A stretch of 64,000 nucleotides of DNA from JADJGC01 sp964576925 (GCA_964576925.1 CAZNWJ010000003.1:310001-374000), one strand, 5' to 3'; positions 1-9,496 are shown, numbered from the stretch's first letter. The notes: generated by a model from the letters alone, not told the origin. Translations and numbers: made by a program.

Positions 1-1
1 C

Positions 2-517
2 AAGATTCTCGTGCCGCTTTCCACTTCGCAGGCGCTGCCGAAGCTCGGTTCGGAAGTCGCGTTATTCACCTCGATGCAAGTCCGCGAAAATGCGATTGAC
101 TTGATTGGGTTTGCGACGCAAGCTGAGCGCGAGGTCTTCGAAATGCTCATTCAGGTATCTGGCGTAGGTGTCAAGCTGGCATTGACAATATTGTCGGGCA
201 TCAAAGTCGATGACTTGTTGCGCTCGATCCTTGAAGAAGACCGTTCCTTATTGGCAACGATTTCCGGCATCGGGCCAAAAACTTCCGGAAGATTAGTCCT
301 TGAGTTAAAGGATAAAGTTACCAAGATTATTTCAACAACGGGCGTCGGCGCTGCGTCTCGATTAAGTCACGTCGAGGAAGCTGTCTTGGCGCTTGAAGCC
401 CTTGGTTACAGCCGCTATGAGGCACGCAAAGCTGTCGAAGCTGCGGTTGCCGATAAGGGCTCGAATCAAAGTTCAGATGCCCTGATCCGCGCCGCTCTCC
501 AAGCCGGTGTGCGTTGA
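2..517 (+). CDS. ruvA: Holliday junction branch migration protein RuvA, 5' truncated
   Basis: RuvA binds the four-way Holliday junction and loads the RuvB motor in recombinational repair. The frame is open to the window edge, so the first 20-30 residues of the OB-fold domain are missing. What remains shows the end of the OB domain, the helix-hairpin-helix segments (VSGVGVKLA and ISGIGPKTS) and the small C-terminal domain that contacts RuvB (from about SHVEEAVLALEALGYSRYEA). ruvB follows 83 bp downstream, the usual pairing. GTG at position 11 is the first in-window start-like codon, but homologues extend further upstream. Identification is secure. Confidence 0.95.
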   Translation, partial: KILVPLSTSQALPKLGSEVALFTSMQVRENAIDLIGFATQAEREVFEMLIQVSGVGVKLALTILSGIKVDDLLRSILEEDRSLLATISGIGPKTSGRLVLELKDKVTKIISTTGVGAASRLSHVEEAVLALEALGYSRYEARKAVEAAVADKGSNQSSDALIRAALQAGVR

Positions 518-567
518 TGGAGTAGATTAGAACTGTGACCGGGGCGGAGTCTAATAAAGAAAGGTCG

Positions 568-587
568 GGGCGGACTTAGGTCCGCCC
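568..587 (+). promoter_or_regulatory. Hairpin just upstream of the ruvB start
   Basis: GGGCGGAC (568-575) and GTCCGCCC (580-587) form a perfect 8-bp stem with a TTAG loop, 13 bp before the preferred ruvB ATG. No T-run follows, so it is not a standard terminator. It would lie in the ribosome-binding region of the ruvB message and could damp translation. Its function is inferred only from position. Confidence 0.35.
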
Positions 588-600
588 GTATTTGGATGGC

Positions 601-1620
601 ATGAAAGAACGGATCACCAATCCGGAGATTATTCAAGGCGAGCGCGACTTTGACGCCTCGCTGCGGCCATTGCGCTTCGATGAGTTCATCGGCCAGGGCA
701 AGGTCGTGGAGAACCTCAAGATCTTCATCCAGGCGGCCAAGCAACGCGGAGAGGCGCTTGACCACGTGCTGTTTTACGGACCACCCGGACTAGGCAAAAC
801 CACATTGGCCTATGTCATCGCCAACGAACTCGGCGTCGGGATCAAGTCGACCTCCGGGCCGATCCTGGAGAAAGCTGCCGATCTCGCCGGTATCCTGACC
901 AATCTCAACGAGCGCGATGTCATCTTCATCGACGAAATCCATCGCATTAATCGCGTGGTTGAGGAATACCTCTATCCCGCGATGGAGGATTTCACGCTCG
1001 ACATCATGATCGATCGCGGACCGGCGGCACGCTCGGTAAAACTCCCGCTTAAGCCGTTCACGCTGATCGGAGCCACCACCCGCGCCGGACTGCTCACCTC
1101 GCCAATGCGGGCACGCTTCGGAGTGGTCGGTCGTCTCGACTATTATTCAGCCGATGATATTGCCCACGTCATCCACCGCTCGGCGCGTATTCTGCGCGTC
1201 GAGATCGATGATGCCGGTTGTCGCCAGATCGCCTCGCGCTCTCGCGGCACGCCACGTATCGCCAACCGGCTCCTGCGCCGGATTCGCGACTTCGCCGAGG
1301 TCACCGGCGACGGACGCATCACCGAGCAACTCGCGCATAGCAGCCTCGAACGACTCGATGTCGACGAACTCGGGCTCGATGACATGGACACGCGCATACT
1401 CAGTGTCTTGATCGAAAAATTCCGTGGTGGGCCGGTCGGCCTGAGTACGCTGGCCGTCGCCGTCGGCGAAGAGGCGGAAACATTGGAGGAAATCTACGAA
1501 CCATTTCTCATACAGGAGGGATTGCTGGAACGCACGCCGCGCGGCCGCACCGCGACTCCGGCGGCATTCAAACATTTGAAGTCGGAACAGAAGCCGACGC
1601 AACAGGGGAAATTACTTTAA
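601..1620 (+). CDS. ruvB: Holliday junction branch migration DNA helicase RuvB
   Basis: RuvB is the hexameric AAA+ motor that drives branch migration on RuvA-bound junctions. At 339 residues it has the normal family length. Visible motifs are Walker A GPPGLGKT (60-67), Walker B with DEIHR (111-115), sensor 1 GATTRAG (from 157) and the arginine-finger region MRARFG (about 169-174). A C-terminal winged-helix domain ends in TPRGRTATPAAFKHL. An in-frame TTG at 592 would add three residues. I prefer the ATG at 601, although neither start has a clear Shine-Dalgarno. queA follows 47 bp downstream. Confidence 0.97.
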   Translation: MKERITNPEIIQGERDFDASLRPLRFDEFIGQGKVVENLKIFIQAAKQRGEALDHVLFYGPPGLGKTTLAYVIANELGVGIKSTSGPILEKAADLAGILTNLNERDVIFIDEIHRINRVVEEYLYPAMEDFTLDIMIDRGPAARSVKLPLKPFTLIGATTRAGLLTSPMRARFGVVGRLDYYSADDIAHVIHRSARILRVEIDDAGCRQIASRSRGTPRIANRLLRRIRDFAEVTGDGRITEQLAHSSLERLDVDELGLDDMDTRILSVLIEKFRGGPVGLSTLAVAVGEEAETLEEIYEPFLIQEGLLERTPRGRTATPAAFKHLKSEQKPTQQGKLL

Positions 1621-1667
1621 CATCGATTGGTGTTAAGAAACTTGGTACCACTTCTCAAAGACGGGTT

Positions 1668-2687
1668 ATGGAGAAAATTACTTTCGAGCTTCCGGAGGAC
1701 CTCATCGCCCAGCATCCGCTGGAAAAACGCGACCGCTGCCGCTTGCTGCATCTCGATCGCGCGAGCGGTGCCCTCACAGACTACGTGTTCAGCGACGTCC
1801 TCAACCTCTTGCAGCCTGATGATGTCCTCGTCCTGAACGACACCAAGGTCGCGCGCGCGCGGCTCTTTGGCGTCGGCGGTCAGGCCGGCCGCAAGGTTGA
1901 AATCTTCCTGATGGACAAACTCAAGGAAGATGAATGGGTCTGCCTGGTTCGGCCGGGGAAAAAGGCTCATCAGCACGACCGCTTCTATTTTTCGGCGCGC
2001 GAGTATGCCGAGATCATCTCTGTGTTGCCGGACGGTTCGCGGCGCGTTCGCTTCGTGGGGGCTCCGGCCACCGAACTGATGGAGAAATTCGGCCACATGC
2101 CGCTGCCGCCGTATATCAAGCGCGACGATACTTCCGTGGATCGCAAAATGTACCAGACCGTTTACGCGCGCGAGGGTTTTTCTATCGCGGCGCCGACTGC
2201 CGGTCTGCACTTTACGGAAGAACTGCTGGCGGACCTCGAGAAGAAAGGTGTCGAAATCGTCTCGATCCGGCTCGATGTCGGTCGCGGCACCTTCAAGCCC
2301 ATTGAGGCCAAACACTACGAAAAGCACAACATGGATGCCGAGGAGTACTGGATCGACGAAAAAGCCGCCCAACAGCTCAATGCCGCGCTCGCGAAAAAAC
2401 GCCGCATTGTCGCCGTCGGTTCGACCGTAGTGCGAACACTCGAAGGCTGTCTCGCGAAGGCGGACAAGTTCCGGGCCGAGCACGACGAAACCAATATCTT
2501 TATCTATCCAGGCTTCAACTTCAAAGCCGTCGGCGCCATGATCACCAATTTTCATTTGCCGGAGTCAACCTTATTGGCTATGGTGGCGGCGTTTGCGTCA
2601 CCGGAGCAGATCCTGCAGGCGTACGGTAAGGCTGTCGACAATCGCTACCGGTTCTATTCTTATGGCGACGCAATGTTGATTACATGA
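1668..2687 (+). CDS. queA: S-adenosylmethionine:tRNA ribosyltransferase-isomerase QueA
   Basis: QueA transfers and isomerises the ribosyl moiety of SAM onto preQ1 at position 34 of GUN-anticodon tRNAs, giving epoxyqueuosine in the queuosine pathway. The 339-residue length is typical. Family segments include VLNDTKVARARL, LPPYIKRDD, TAGLHFTEELL, VGRGTFKPI and NFHLPESTLLAMV. The stop overlaps the ispD start by 4 bp (ATGA), so the two are probably translationally coupled. The order ruvA-ruvB-queA is common in bacteria. Confidence 0.97.
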   Translation: MEKITFELPEDLIAQHPLEKRDRCRLLHLDRASGALTDYVFSDVLNLLQPDDVLVLNDTKVARARLFGVGGQAGRKVEIFLMDKLKEDEWVCLVRPGKKAHQHDRFYFSAREYAEIISVLPDGSRRVRFVGAPATELMEKFGHMPLPPYIKRDDTSVDRKMYQTVYAREGFSIAAPTAGLHFTEELLADLEKKGVEIVSIRLDVGRGTFKPIEAKHYEKHNMDAEEYWIDEKAAQQLNAALAKKRRIVAVGSTVVRTLEGCLAKADKFRAEHDETNIFIYPGFNFKAVGAMITNFHLPESTLLAMVAAFASPEQILQAYGKAVDNRYRFYSYGDAMLIT

Positions 2688-3382
2688 AGAACTACGCCAT
2701 CATCACCGCTGCCGGCAAAGGCACGCGTCTGCCGGGCGCCGTGCCCAAGCAGTATCGGCCGATCGGAAACAAACCGATCCTGGCCTGGACAATTGAGAAG
2801 TTCGAGCAGTCGCCGGTCATTGACACCATTCATTTAGTTGTCGCCGGCGCCGACCTCAACTATACCTATGAATCCGTCGTCGAGCGGCACGGCTTCAAGA
2901 AAGTCGAGCGCATCGTGGCTGGCGGCAAGTCGCGCTTCGATTCGATCTTGTGCGGGCTACGTTCCGTTCCTGAAGACGCCAACCTTGTCTTTATCCACGA
3001 CGGCGTCCGCCCGCTCGTATCCTTGGAAGAGATCGAAGCCGTCGGTAGGGAGGCGGAGGCGCATGATGCCGCCATCCTTGCTGTCCACCAGACCGAGACG
3101 CTCAAGCGAGTAGAAGAAGGCTTTGTCATCGCCACTCTCGATCGCGACAAAATCTGGGTCGCCCAGACCCCGCAGGTTTTCAAGTACGAGGCGATCATCT
3201 CTGCTTATATCCAGGCTCTGGAGTCAAAGCGCGAATTCACCGACGATGCCTCGGTCTGCGAGGCTTTTGGGATCGGCGTCCGCGTAGTCGAAGGTTCGGC
3301 CGCGAATATCAAGATAACCACCACCGAGGATCTCGAACTGGCGCGGCGACTGCTGGTTGGGGCTGGAGCGCCCACCGGTTGA
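2684..3382 (+). CDS. ispD: 2-C-methyl-D-erythritol 4-phosphate cytidylyltransferase IspD
   Basis: IspD joins CTP and MEP to give CDP-methylerythritol in the non-mevalonate isoprenoid pathway. The 232-residue protein starts with the nucleotide-binding loop AAGKGTRLPGAVPKQY, which carries the conserved Arg and Lys. It also has HDGVRPLVS, TETLKRV and AQTPQVF, all standard for the family. The residue after PKQY is Arg where many homologues have Leu, an unremarkable change. ispF follows after 47 bp. The intermediate kinase gene ispE is not in the window. Confidence 0.96.
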   Translation: MKNYAIITAAGKGTRLPGAVPKQYRPIGNKPILAWTIEKFEQSPVIDTIHLVVAGADLNYTYESVVERHGFKKVERIVAGGKSRFDSILCGLRSVPEDANLVFIHDGVRPLVSLEEIEAVGREAEAHDAAILAVHQTETLKRVEEGFVIATLDRDKIWVAQTPQVFKYEAIISAYIQALESKREFTDDASVCEAFGIGVRVVEGSAANIKITTTEDLELARRLLVGAGAPTG

Positions 3383-3429
3383 TCTCGCGCACCCATGGCA
3401 CACGGGCCGCAATACGAGGATGTAATTAA

Positions 3430-3909
3430 ATGTCCACTTTTCGCATCGGTTCCGGTTTTGACGTTCACCCCTTTGTTGCCGGCAGGCGGCTCGTCCTGGG
3501 CGGCGAGGCCATCGACCATCCGCTCGGGTTGGCGGGGCACTCGGATGCCGACGTTGTGCTTCATGCCCTTTGCGATGCTCTTCTCGGCGCCGTGGCCAAG
3601 GGTGATATCGGCCATCACTTTCCTCCCTCAGACCAGCAGTTCAAAGACGTTTCGTCGACTCTGCTGCTCAACCGCGTCGTCGAGATTCTACGCGCCGATG
3701 GTTGGTCGCTGGTTAATGCCGACATCACGATCATTTGCGAACAACCCAAAATCGCGCCCTACGTCGAGCGGATGAAAACCAATATCTCGCGCGTTTGCCG
3801 CGTCGACGCCGATGCCGTCTCGATCAAAGCGACCACCACCGAGCAGCTGGGATTCACCGGCCGCGAAGAGGGAATTGCGGCAATGGCGGTAGCGCTCGTA
3901 CAACGCTAA
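3430..3909 (+). CDS. ispF: 2-C-methyl-D-erythritol 2,4-cyclodiphosphate synthase IspF
   Basis: IspF cyclises CDP-methylerythritol 2-phosphate to MEcPP, releasing CMP. It is a trimeric zinc enzyme. The 159-residue protein has the metal-binding GFDVHPF near the N-terminus, HSDADVVLHALCDALLGA, DIGHHFPPSD and the C-terminal KATTTEQLGFTGREEGIAA. All match the family closely. The stop is one base before the next start, so the DedA-family gene is probably co-transcribed. Confidence 0.97.
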   Translation: MSTFRIGSGFDVHPFVAGRRLVLGGEAIDHPLGLAGHSDADVVLHALCDALLGAVAKGDIGHHFPPSDQQFKDVSSTLLLNRVVEILRADGWSLVNADITIICEQPKIAPYVERMKTNISRVCRVDADAVSIKATTTEQLGFTGREEGIAAMAVALVQR

Positions 3910-3910
3910 G

Positions 3911-4543
3911 ATGGAACTGCTGTTCGCCAAAGCTGACGAGATCCTCAATGTAGTCGCCGGGCAGAGCCTGCTCTGGATCTACCTCTTCGTCCTGCTCTCC
4001 ATGTTGATCGAGAACTTCTTCCCGCCTTATCCGGGTGACACCGTCGTCTTTATCTGCGGAGTATACGCAGCCGGCGGCCATGCCTCCTGGAGTACGATCT
4101 ATGTGCTTTCGGTGGTAGGCACGCTCCTCTCCGTCATGGCGCTCTACTACTTCGGTCGAACTCACGGCCGCTCGGTCTTCTCGAGCCACAGCATGCGCTG
4201 GTTGGGCGTGAGGCGGCTCGAAAAGGTTGAGCATTGGTTTGACCGCTGGCATGATAAAGTATTGCTGGCCTCCCGCTATCTGACCGGCGTGCGCGCTCTC
4301 ATTGCCGTCATGGCCGGTGTCGGACGCGTCGGTGCCTGGCGGATGCTGATTTATTCGACGATCTCAACCCTGACCTGGAACTTCATCGTTCTCTACCTCG
4401 CCTGGGTGCTGCGTCGTGATTGGCAGGTGATTGACAGGATAATCGGCACTTACAATTCCATCATCATTATCGCGCTTGTACTTGTCGTTTCCTTTGTGGT
4501 TTACAAGATTCTCGCCCGCAAGCGACAAGGAGAATCGACGTGA
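3911..4543 (+). CDS. DedA/SNARE-associated family membrane protein
   Basis: This 210-residue polytopic inner-membrane protein has the DedA hallmarks: an early ENFFPPYPGD segment (the acidic, Pro- and Gly-rich motif) and the SRYLTGVRALIAVMAG segment (R-x3-G-x-R). A final membrane helix and a short basic tail (LARKRQGEST) follow. DedA proteins are linked to undecaprenyl-phosphate or phospholipid translocation and proton-coupled membrane homeostasis. Which lipid this one moves cannot be read from sequence. It overlaps the ddl start by 4 bp, which fits a role near cell-wall precursor supply. Confidence 0.88.
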   Translation: MELLFAKADEILNVVAGQSLLWIYLFVLLSMLIENFFPPYPGDTVVFICGVYAAGGHASWSTIYVLSVVGTLLSVMALYYFGRTHGRSVFSSHSMRWLGVRRLEKVEHWFDRWHDKVLLASRYLTGVRALIAVMAGVGRVGAWRMLIYSTISTLTWNFIVLYLAWVLRRDWQVIDRIIGTYNSIIIIALVLVVSFVVYKILARKRQGEST

Positions 4544-5538
4544 AGATCTTGGTATTGGCCGGGGGCGAATCGCAGGAGAGGGAAGTCTCGCTCAACTCGG
4601 GAAAGGCTGTTGCCGCTGCCTTGCAGTCCGCCGGACACACGGTGCAACTGCTCGACACGCGCGATGGCCGCGACTTGCTTGGCACTCATGAACCGCAGCA
4701 AATTGCGGCTGGTCGGCCTGGCTCCGAAATCGCCCGGGCTGCGCGCTTCGATCTGTCGCTGCCGGCGACAATCAAAGACAGTGACGTCGTCTTCATCGCG
4801 CTTCATGGCGGGCTGGGAGAAAACGGAACCCTTCAGGCGCTGTTCGATCTCGCAAAGGTCGCCTATACCGGTTCAGGCGTACTCGCTTCGGCGCTCGCGA
4901 TGGATAAACAACGCGCCAAACTCATGATGGACTCCGTCGGTGTACCGACACCGCAGACGATCTTCTTCGGCTCCGAAGCCCACGTCTTCCGCTATTGCGG
5001 CAGCGAAGACTTCGCCGACGTGGCGTACCCCATCGTCGTCAAACCCAACAGCGAGGGGTCGACCGTCGGCATCACGATCGCCAAAGACTATGCCGCGCTT
5101 CTGGCGGGTATCAAGCTCGCCCTCGATTATGACGATTTCATTCTGCTTGAAGAGTATATTCCCGGTCGCGAGCTCACCGTCGCGATCCTGGGCGACCAAG
5201 CCTTGCCGGTCGTCGAGATTGTCCCTCAAGGCGGCTTTTACGACTACGAACACAAGTACACCAGCGGCGCGTCTGAATATGTTTGCCCGGCTGTGATCGA
5301 CGAGCAGGTTGAAGCCGACGCCAAGGAGTATGCGCTGACAGCGTTTCAGGTATTGGGTTGTCGCGGTTATGCGCGCGCTGATTTTCGGCTGAATCCTCAG
5401 AATCAGTTGTTCTGCCTCGAAGTCAACACGCTGCCCGGCATGACCTCGACATCACTGGTCCCCAAAGCCGCCAAGGCGGCGGGAATCTCGTTCGAGCAAT
5501 TGCTCAATCGCATCGTCGAATTAGCGCTGAAAAAGTAG
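4540..5538 (+). CDS. ddl: D-alanine--D-alanine ligase
   Basis: Ddl makes the D-Ala-D-Ala dipeptide of peptidoglycan in an ATP-grasp reaction. The 332-residue protein has ALHGGLGENGTLQ, YTGSGVLASALAMDKQRAK, PIVVKPNSEGSTVGI, YDYEHKYTSGASEYVCPA and the C-terminal metal-binding EVNTLPGMTSTSLVPKAA. The start is a GTG overlapping the DedA stop. The sequence between here and the next gene (5539-5684) holds only a weak CTCCC/GGGAG inverted repeat near 5626-5648. Confidence 0.96.
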   Translation: MKILVLAGGESQEREVSLNSGKAVAAALQSAGHTVQLLDTRDGRDLLGTHEPQQIAAGRPGSEIARAARFDLSLPATIKDSDVVFIALHGGLGENGTLQALFDLAKVAYTGSGVLASALAMDKQRAKLMMDSVGVPTPQTIFFGSEAHVFRYCGSEDFADVAYPIVVKPNSEGSTVGITIAKDYAALLAGIKLALDYDDFILLEEYIPGRELTVAILGDQALPVVEIVPQGGFYDYEHKYTSGASEYVCPAVIDEQVEADAKEYALTAFQVLGCRGYARADFRLNPQNQLFCLEVNTLPGMTSTSLVPKAAKAAGISFEQLLNRIVELALKK

Positions 5539-5684
5539 CCGGCCACGATCCCCCGCGAATCGGAATTGCAGAATCCGCCGCAACGATTCGCTCTTGATAA
5601 TCGTAAACCGAGATATTATCGTGGACACTCTCCCTGATCGGGGAGTCAAAAGAGGACTGTCTGTTAACCGTCGGAGGTAATGTC

Positions 5685-6758
5685 GTGGACAAAACTGAAC
5701 TGCTGCTGGAAGAATTAACTAACGCCTACGGCCCACCCGGGCACGAATCGGCCATCGCGGAGATTTTCAAGAAGCACGCCGCCAAACACGCGAAGGTGTC
5801 GTTCGACAAGATGGGTTCGGTAATCGCCGAACGCAAGGGTACGGCAAGCGACCCCAAGATCATGATCGCCGGCCACCTTGATGAAATCGGCTTCATGGTA
5901 ACCGACATCACCGCCAACGGCTTCCTGAAATTCCTGCCTCTCGGTGGGTGGTGGGGACACGTCGCCCTCGCGCAGCGCGTGATCGTGATGGGGAAGAAGG
6001 GTCCGGTGCTCGGAGTGATCGGCTCCACCCCGCCGCATCTTCTTGAACCCGAAGCGCGCAAGAAAGTGCTCGACATCACCGATATGTACATCGACTGCGG
6101 CGTGCGCGGCAAGGTCGATGTCACCAAGAAACTCGGCATCGCTGTGGGTGACGTGATCGTCCCCGACTCCAAATTCACCCTTATGGCCGACGCACAAATG
6201 TATATGGCCAAAGCCATCGACAACCGCTTCGGCTGCGCGGCGGCTATTGAAACCTTGTGGCGGCTGGAGAAACAGAAACACCCGAACACGGTTTACGCAG
6301 TGGGAACGGTGCAAGAGGAAGTCGGCTGCCGCGGCGCCGGCACTGCCGCTTGGATGATCGACCCCGATCTGGCGATCATCCTCGACACCGGCATTGCCCG
6401 CGACACGCCCGGAATTTCCGGCGAACCGAAAGAGAAAGTCGGCAGCGGCCCGTCAATCATCGTTTTCGATGGCGGCATGATCCCCAATGTCAAGCTGCGT
6501 CATTTTGTCCAGGCAACGGCCGAACGGATGAAGATCAAGTATCACCTGACCAGTATTCGCGGTGGCACTACCGACGGCAGCCGCATTCATATCTCGCGGC
6601 TCGGCGTGCCGACGATCGCGATCGGTCCCGCCGTGCGTTACATCCACGGCCACAATGCCGTGATGTATCGTGGTGATTATGAAGCCTCCGTCAAGTTAGT
6701 CGTCGAGTTGGTCAAGAAGCTCGATGCCAAGACGGTCAAGTCGTTTACTCAGTCGTAG
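5685..6758 (+). CDS. M42 family metallopeptidase (glutamyl-aminopeptidase / TET-like)
   Basis: M42 enzymes are cytosolic di-metal aminopeptidases that trim peptides and often form dodecamers. The 357-residue protein shows the metal-ligand segments AGHLDEIGFMV, KAIDNRFGCAA, the catalytic pair in VGTVQEEVGCRGAGTAA, LDTGIA and the C-terminal histidine in RYIHGHNAVM. GTG at 5685 is the chosen start because a GGAGG lies a few bases upstream. Exact peptide specificity cannot be told. Confidence 0.93.
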   Translation: MDKTELLLEELTNAYGPPGHESAIAEIFKKHAAKHAKVSFDKMGSVIAERKGTASDPKIMIAGHLDEIGFMVTDITANGFLKFLPLGGWWGHVALAQRVIVMGKKGPVLGVIGSTPPHLLEPEARKKVLDITDMYIDCGVRGKVDVTKKLGIAVGDVIVPDSKFTLMADAQMYMAKAIDNRFGCAAAIETLWRLEKQKHPNTVYAVGTVQEEVGCRGAGTAAWMIDPDLAIILDTGIARDTPGISGEPKEKVGSGPSIIVFDGGMIPNVKLRHFVQATAERMKIKYHLTSIRGGTTDGSRIHISRLGVPTIAIGPAVRYIHGHNAVMYRGDYEASVKLVVELVKKLDAKTVKSFTQS

Positions 6759-6823
6759 TTGAGTCATTCTGTTTCCCTGGCGGCGATATAAGCCACGGGG
6801 AGACTTCTCAGTAGGGAGATTAG

Positions 6824-8227
6824 ATGGCGTTGAAGTTTTACAACACCTTGTCGCGTCAACTGGAAGAGTTCAACCCGATCCAGCCGGGCCAGGTGCGTCT
6901 TTACACTTGCGGACCCACGGTCTACAATAACGCGCACATCGGCAATTTTCGCACCTTCATGTTCGAAGACTTGCTGCGCCGTTATCTGAAGTACAGTGGC
7001 TTCAAAGTTACGCAGGTTATGAACCTGACCGACATCGATGACAAGACGATCAAGGGGTCGATCGCCAAGGGTGTCAGTCTCGACGAATACACCGCCGTCT
7101 ACACCAAGGCCTTTTTTGACGATGTCGACGCGCTCCGCCTCGAACGCGCCGAACACTACCCGGCTGCGACCACGCATATTCCGGAGATGGTCGCCATGAC
7201 TAAGCGCCTGCTTGAAAAGGGAGTTGCTTATCGGTCAGGGAAAGACATCTACTTTTCCATCGCCAAGTTTCCCGAATATGGCCGACTGTCGCGGATGGAC
7301 CTTGAGCAGCTCCAGGCCGGGGCATCGCAGCGTGTGGCCGCGGACGAGTACGAAAAAGAGCAAGTCTGCGACTTCGCCCTCTGGAAGGGCTGGGACGAGT
7401 CCGATGGTGACGTCTTCTGGGAAACCGAAATCGGCAAGGGCCGTCCCGGCTGGCACCTCGAATGCTCGGCGATGTCGATGAAGTATCTTGGTGAACACTT
7501 CGACATCCACACCGGCGGCGTCGACAACATGTTCCCGCATCACGAAAACGAGATCGCCCAATCGCAGGCCACAACCGGGAAGAAATTCGTCAATTATTGG
7601 CTTCACTGCGCGCACCTCGTCGTTGACGGCAAGCGGATGGCAAAGTCGCTGGGCAATTTCTACACCGTGCGCGAGTTGCTCGATAAAGGCTATCCGGCAG
7701 TTGCGATTCGCTATTTGCTTTTGTCCACACACTACCGCGCCTCACTGAACTTCACCATGGACGGCCTCGAAGGCGCCAAGGCTGCGATCCAGCGTATGCG
7801 TGATTTCTACGACAACCTCAAGGTTGGAACCAAGAATGTTCCTTCGGGAAAAGTCGACGAGTACGTCGCTCGCGTCAAACAAGGCTTCACAGACGGCCTT
7901 GACGACGACCTCAATATCTCGCCGGCGCTGGCAGCAATTTTTGATTTCATCCGCGATGTCAACCGCTTGATCGCCGAGGGCGGGATTTCCGCTGAAGACG
8001 CCGCCAAAGTTGCCGCGACCATGGAAGGCTTCGATTCCGTGCTCGACATCCTGCGCAAGGAAGAAGTCTCGCTCGACCAGGAAGTCGAGGCGCTGATTGC
8101 CGAACGCTTCGCCGCCCGCAAGGCACGCGACTTCAAGAAATCCGACGCCATTCGCGATCAGCTCCTGGCGATGGGTATCATCCTCGAAGACACTCCGCAA
8201 GGCACGGTGTGGAAGAAAAAGCTGTAG
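6824..8227 (+). CDS. cysS: Cysteine--tRNA ligase
   Basis: This class I synthetase charges tRNA-Cys. The 467-residue protein has the zinc-binding and HIGH region YTCGPTVYNNAHIGN, the second zinc cysteine in HLECSAMSMKYL, HTGGVDNMFPHHENE and the KMSKS loop as GKRMAKSLGNF (Ala for the first Ser, common in CysRS). A helical anticodon-binding C-terminus follows, ending in ALIAERFAARKARDFKKSD and GTVWKKKL. It is complete. The downstream gene is convergent, and no strong terminator hairpin is visible between them. Confidence 0.97.
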   Translation: MALKFYNTLSRQLEEFNPIQPGQVRLYTCGPTVYNNAHIGNFRTFMFEDLLRRYLKYSGFKVTQVMNLTDIDDKTIKGSIAKGVSLDEYTAVYTKAFFDDVDALRLERAEHYPAATTHIPEMVAMTKRLLEKGVAYRSGKDIYFSIAKFPEYGRLSRMDLEQLQAGASQRVAADEYEKEQVCDFALWKGWDESDGDVFWETEIGKGRPGWHLECSAMSMKYLGEHFDIHTGGVDNMFPHHENEIAQSQATTGKKFVNYWLHCAHLVVDGKRMAKSLGNFYTVRELLDKGYPAVAIRYLLLSTHYRASLNFTMDGLEGAKAAIQRMRDFYDNLKVGTKNVPSGKVDEYVARVKQGFTDGLDDDLNISPALAAIFDFIRDVNRLIAEGGISAEDAAKVAATMEGFDSVLDILRKEEVSLDQEVEALIAERFAARKARDFKKSDAIRDQLLAMGIILEDTPQGTVWKKKL

Positions 8228-8266
8228 ACCTTCTGTAGCCTTGCGCGATCCTCGCTGCGCCTACGC

Positions 8267-9496
8267 TTACTTGCGCTCCTGTCCCTGCTTTGTCCAGTCG
8301 AGCCGTCCGGTGTACTGCATGGTCACGAATAACGTCAGGATTGCGCATATCGTGATCGCCAGTCCGGTGAATCCCTTCAGGAAAAACGCGTAAGAAAACC
8401 CGATCAAGAAGACGAACTGCGACAATCCCGCCTCCACAAGCGCAAACCGCATCCCGACGACCAGCCGCAAGTAGGAAATCACCAGGAAAATCGAGACCGC
8501 CGAACTGATCGCGGCCGCTAGATGAATGTCAATGTGATCCGCCAGGTAGGCAAGCAACAGGTGGAACGCGAAGAACGCCGCCGCCACGAAGGCATAGTTG
8601 ATTGGGTGGATAAACACTTTTTTGACCGTCGTCAGCACAAACATCACGAAGAAGAAAAACAGCAGCGAAACCGGCGCAAAGAAACTCACGCGGGAAACGA
8701 AGGGCCCCGGATTGATTCGCTGCGGCATCTCCATGCCGATTTGCAGCCCCGTTACCAGGCTTTCATACTTCCAGGTCAACTTCCAGCCGTCGTTCGTTTT
8801 CACTTTCTCCGTTGGCGAAATGCAGTTTTCGGGGAAGTTGATGTCGTCGAAATCGGTCTGCATCACCAGCTCGAAATCACGAATCTGCGTGACCGACTTC
8901 CCGAACATGTACCACCACTGGTCGAGTCCTTGCGAGCCGTAGCTGATGGCTATTTCCCGCTGTTGACTACCGGCCAGCTCAAGTTTGTGATTCACGACGC
9001 CGGCGACCTGGTTTAACGCGTGCACCGTGTCGCCGTCAACCTTCAGCGCGAAATTGTCGAACACCCCGTCGGCAACCGGGAACTCAAACGATAGCGTCAG
9101 CGTCACCGGCTCCTGAGTCGGATTCGTAACCACATACCGGCTCTGGAAACGCACGCCATAGGTCGAATACCAAAGCAACCCTTTCTTGCGATGATCGAGT
9201 GTCAACGCGACTTCAATCTTGCTCGCATCCCAGCCGACATTCTGCCCCAGTTCCCAGGGAGAGTTTGACGGCTCGCCGACTTGCCCGGAATCGGTGCTTC
9301 CCAGGCCGACCTTGACTTCGCTGACGTGCAATTCTGGCGCCTTCTGACGCTGCAGCGTTCCCCAAAGCTGGCCGACTTCCGGACGCAGGGCGGCATCCTG
9401 GTGTTCCGTGCGCAGCGCTGTTGTCGATCCCAGGATCGTCCAGGCGATGGTGGCGAGGAGGAGGATTGCCACAAGAGATGAGACTTGTTTAGCCAC
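8267..9496 (-). CDS. CreD/Cet-like inner membrane protein
   Basis: The 409-residue protein has an N-terminal membrane helix (SSLVAILLLATIAWTILG), a large periplasmic beta-rich region and four or five closely spaced C-terminal membrane helices. The C-terminal block (NYAFVAAAFFAFHLLLAYLA and the end QYTGRLDW) matches the layout of CreD cell-envelope integrity proteins, the CreBC-regulated inner-membrane family linked to colicin tolerance and beta-lactam response. I chose GTG at 9496 because GGAG lies 6 bases upstream; the longer frame to 9544 lacks a ribosome-binding site. No creBC-like pair is nearby. The family call is moderately sure and the role is unknown. Confidence 0.7.
   Translation of the reverse strand: MAKQVSSLVAILLLATIAWTILGSTTALRTEHQDAALRPEVGQLWGTLQRQKAPELHVSEVKVGLGSTDSGQVGEPSNSPWELGQNVGWDASKIEVALTLDHRKKGLLWYSTYGVRFQSRYVVTNPTQEPVTLTLSFEFPVADGVFDNFALKVDGDTVHALNQVAGVVNHKLELAGSQQREIAISYGSQGLDQWWYMFGKSVTQIRDFELVMQTDFDDINFPENCISPTEKVKTNDGWKLTWKYESLVTGLQIGMEMPQRINPGPFVSRVSFFAPVSLLFFFFVMFVLTTVKKVFIHPINYAFVAAAFFAFHLLLAYLADHIDIHLAAAISSAVSIFLVISYLRLVVGMRFALVEAGLSQFVFLIGFSYAFFLKGFTGLAITICAILTLFVTMQYTGRLDWTKQGQERK

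Noticed and set aside
1617..2555. 312-codon minus-strand frame over queA
   Set aside because: Antisense shadow of the well-identified queA gene.
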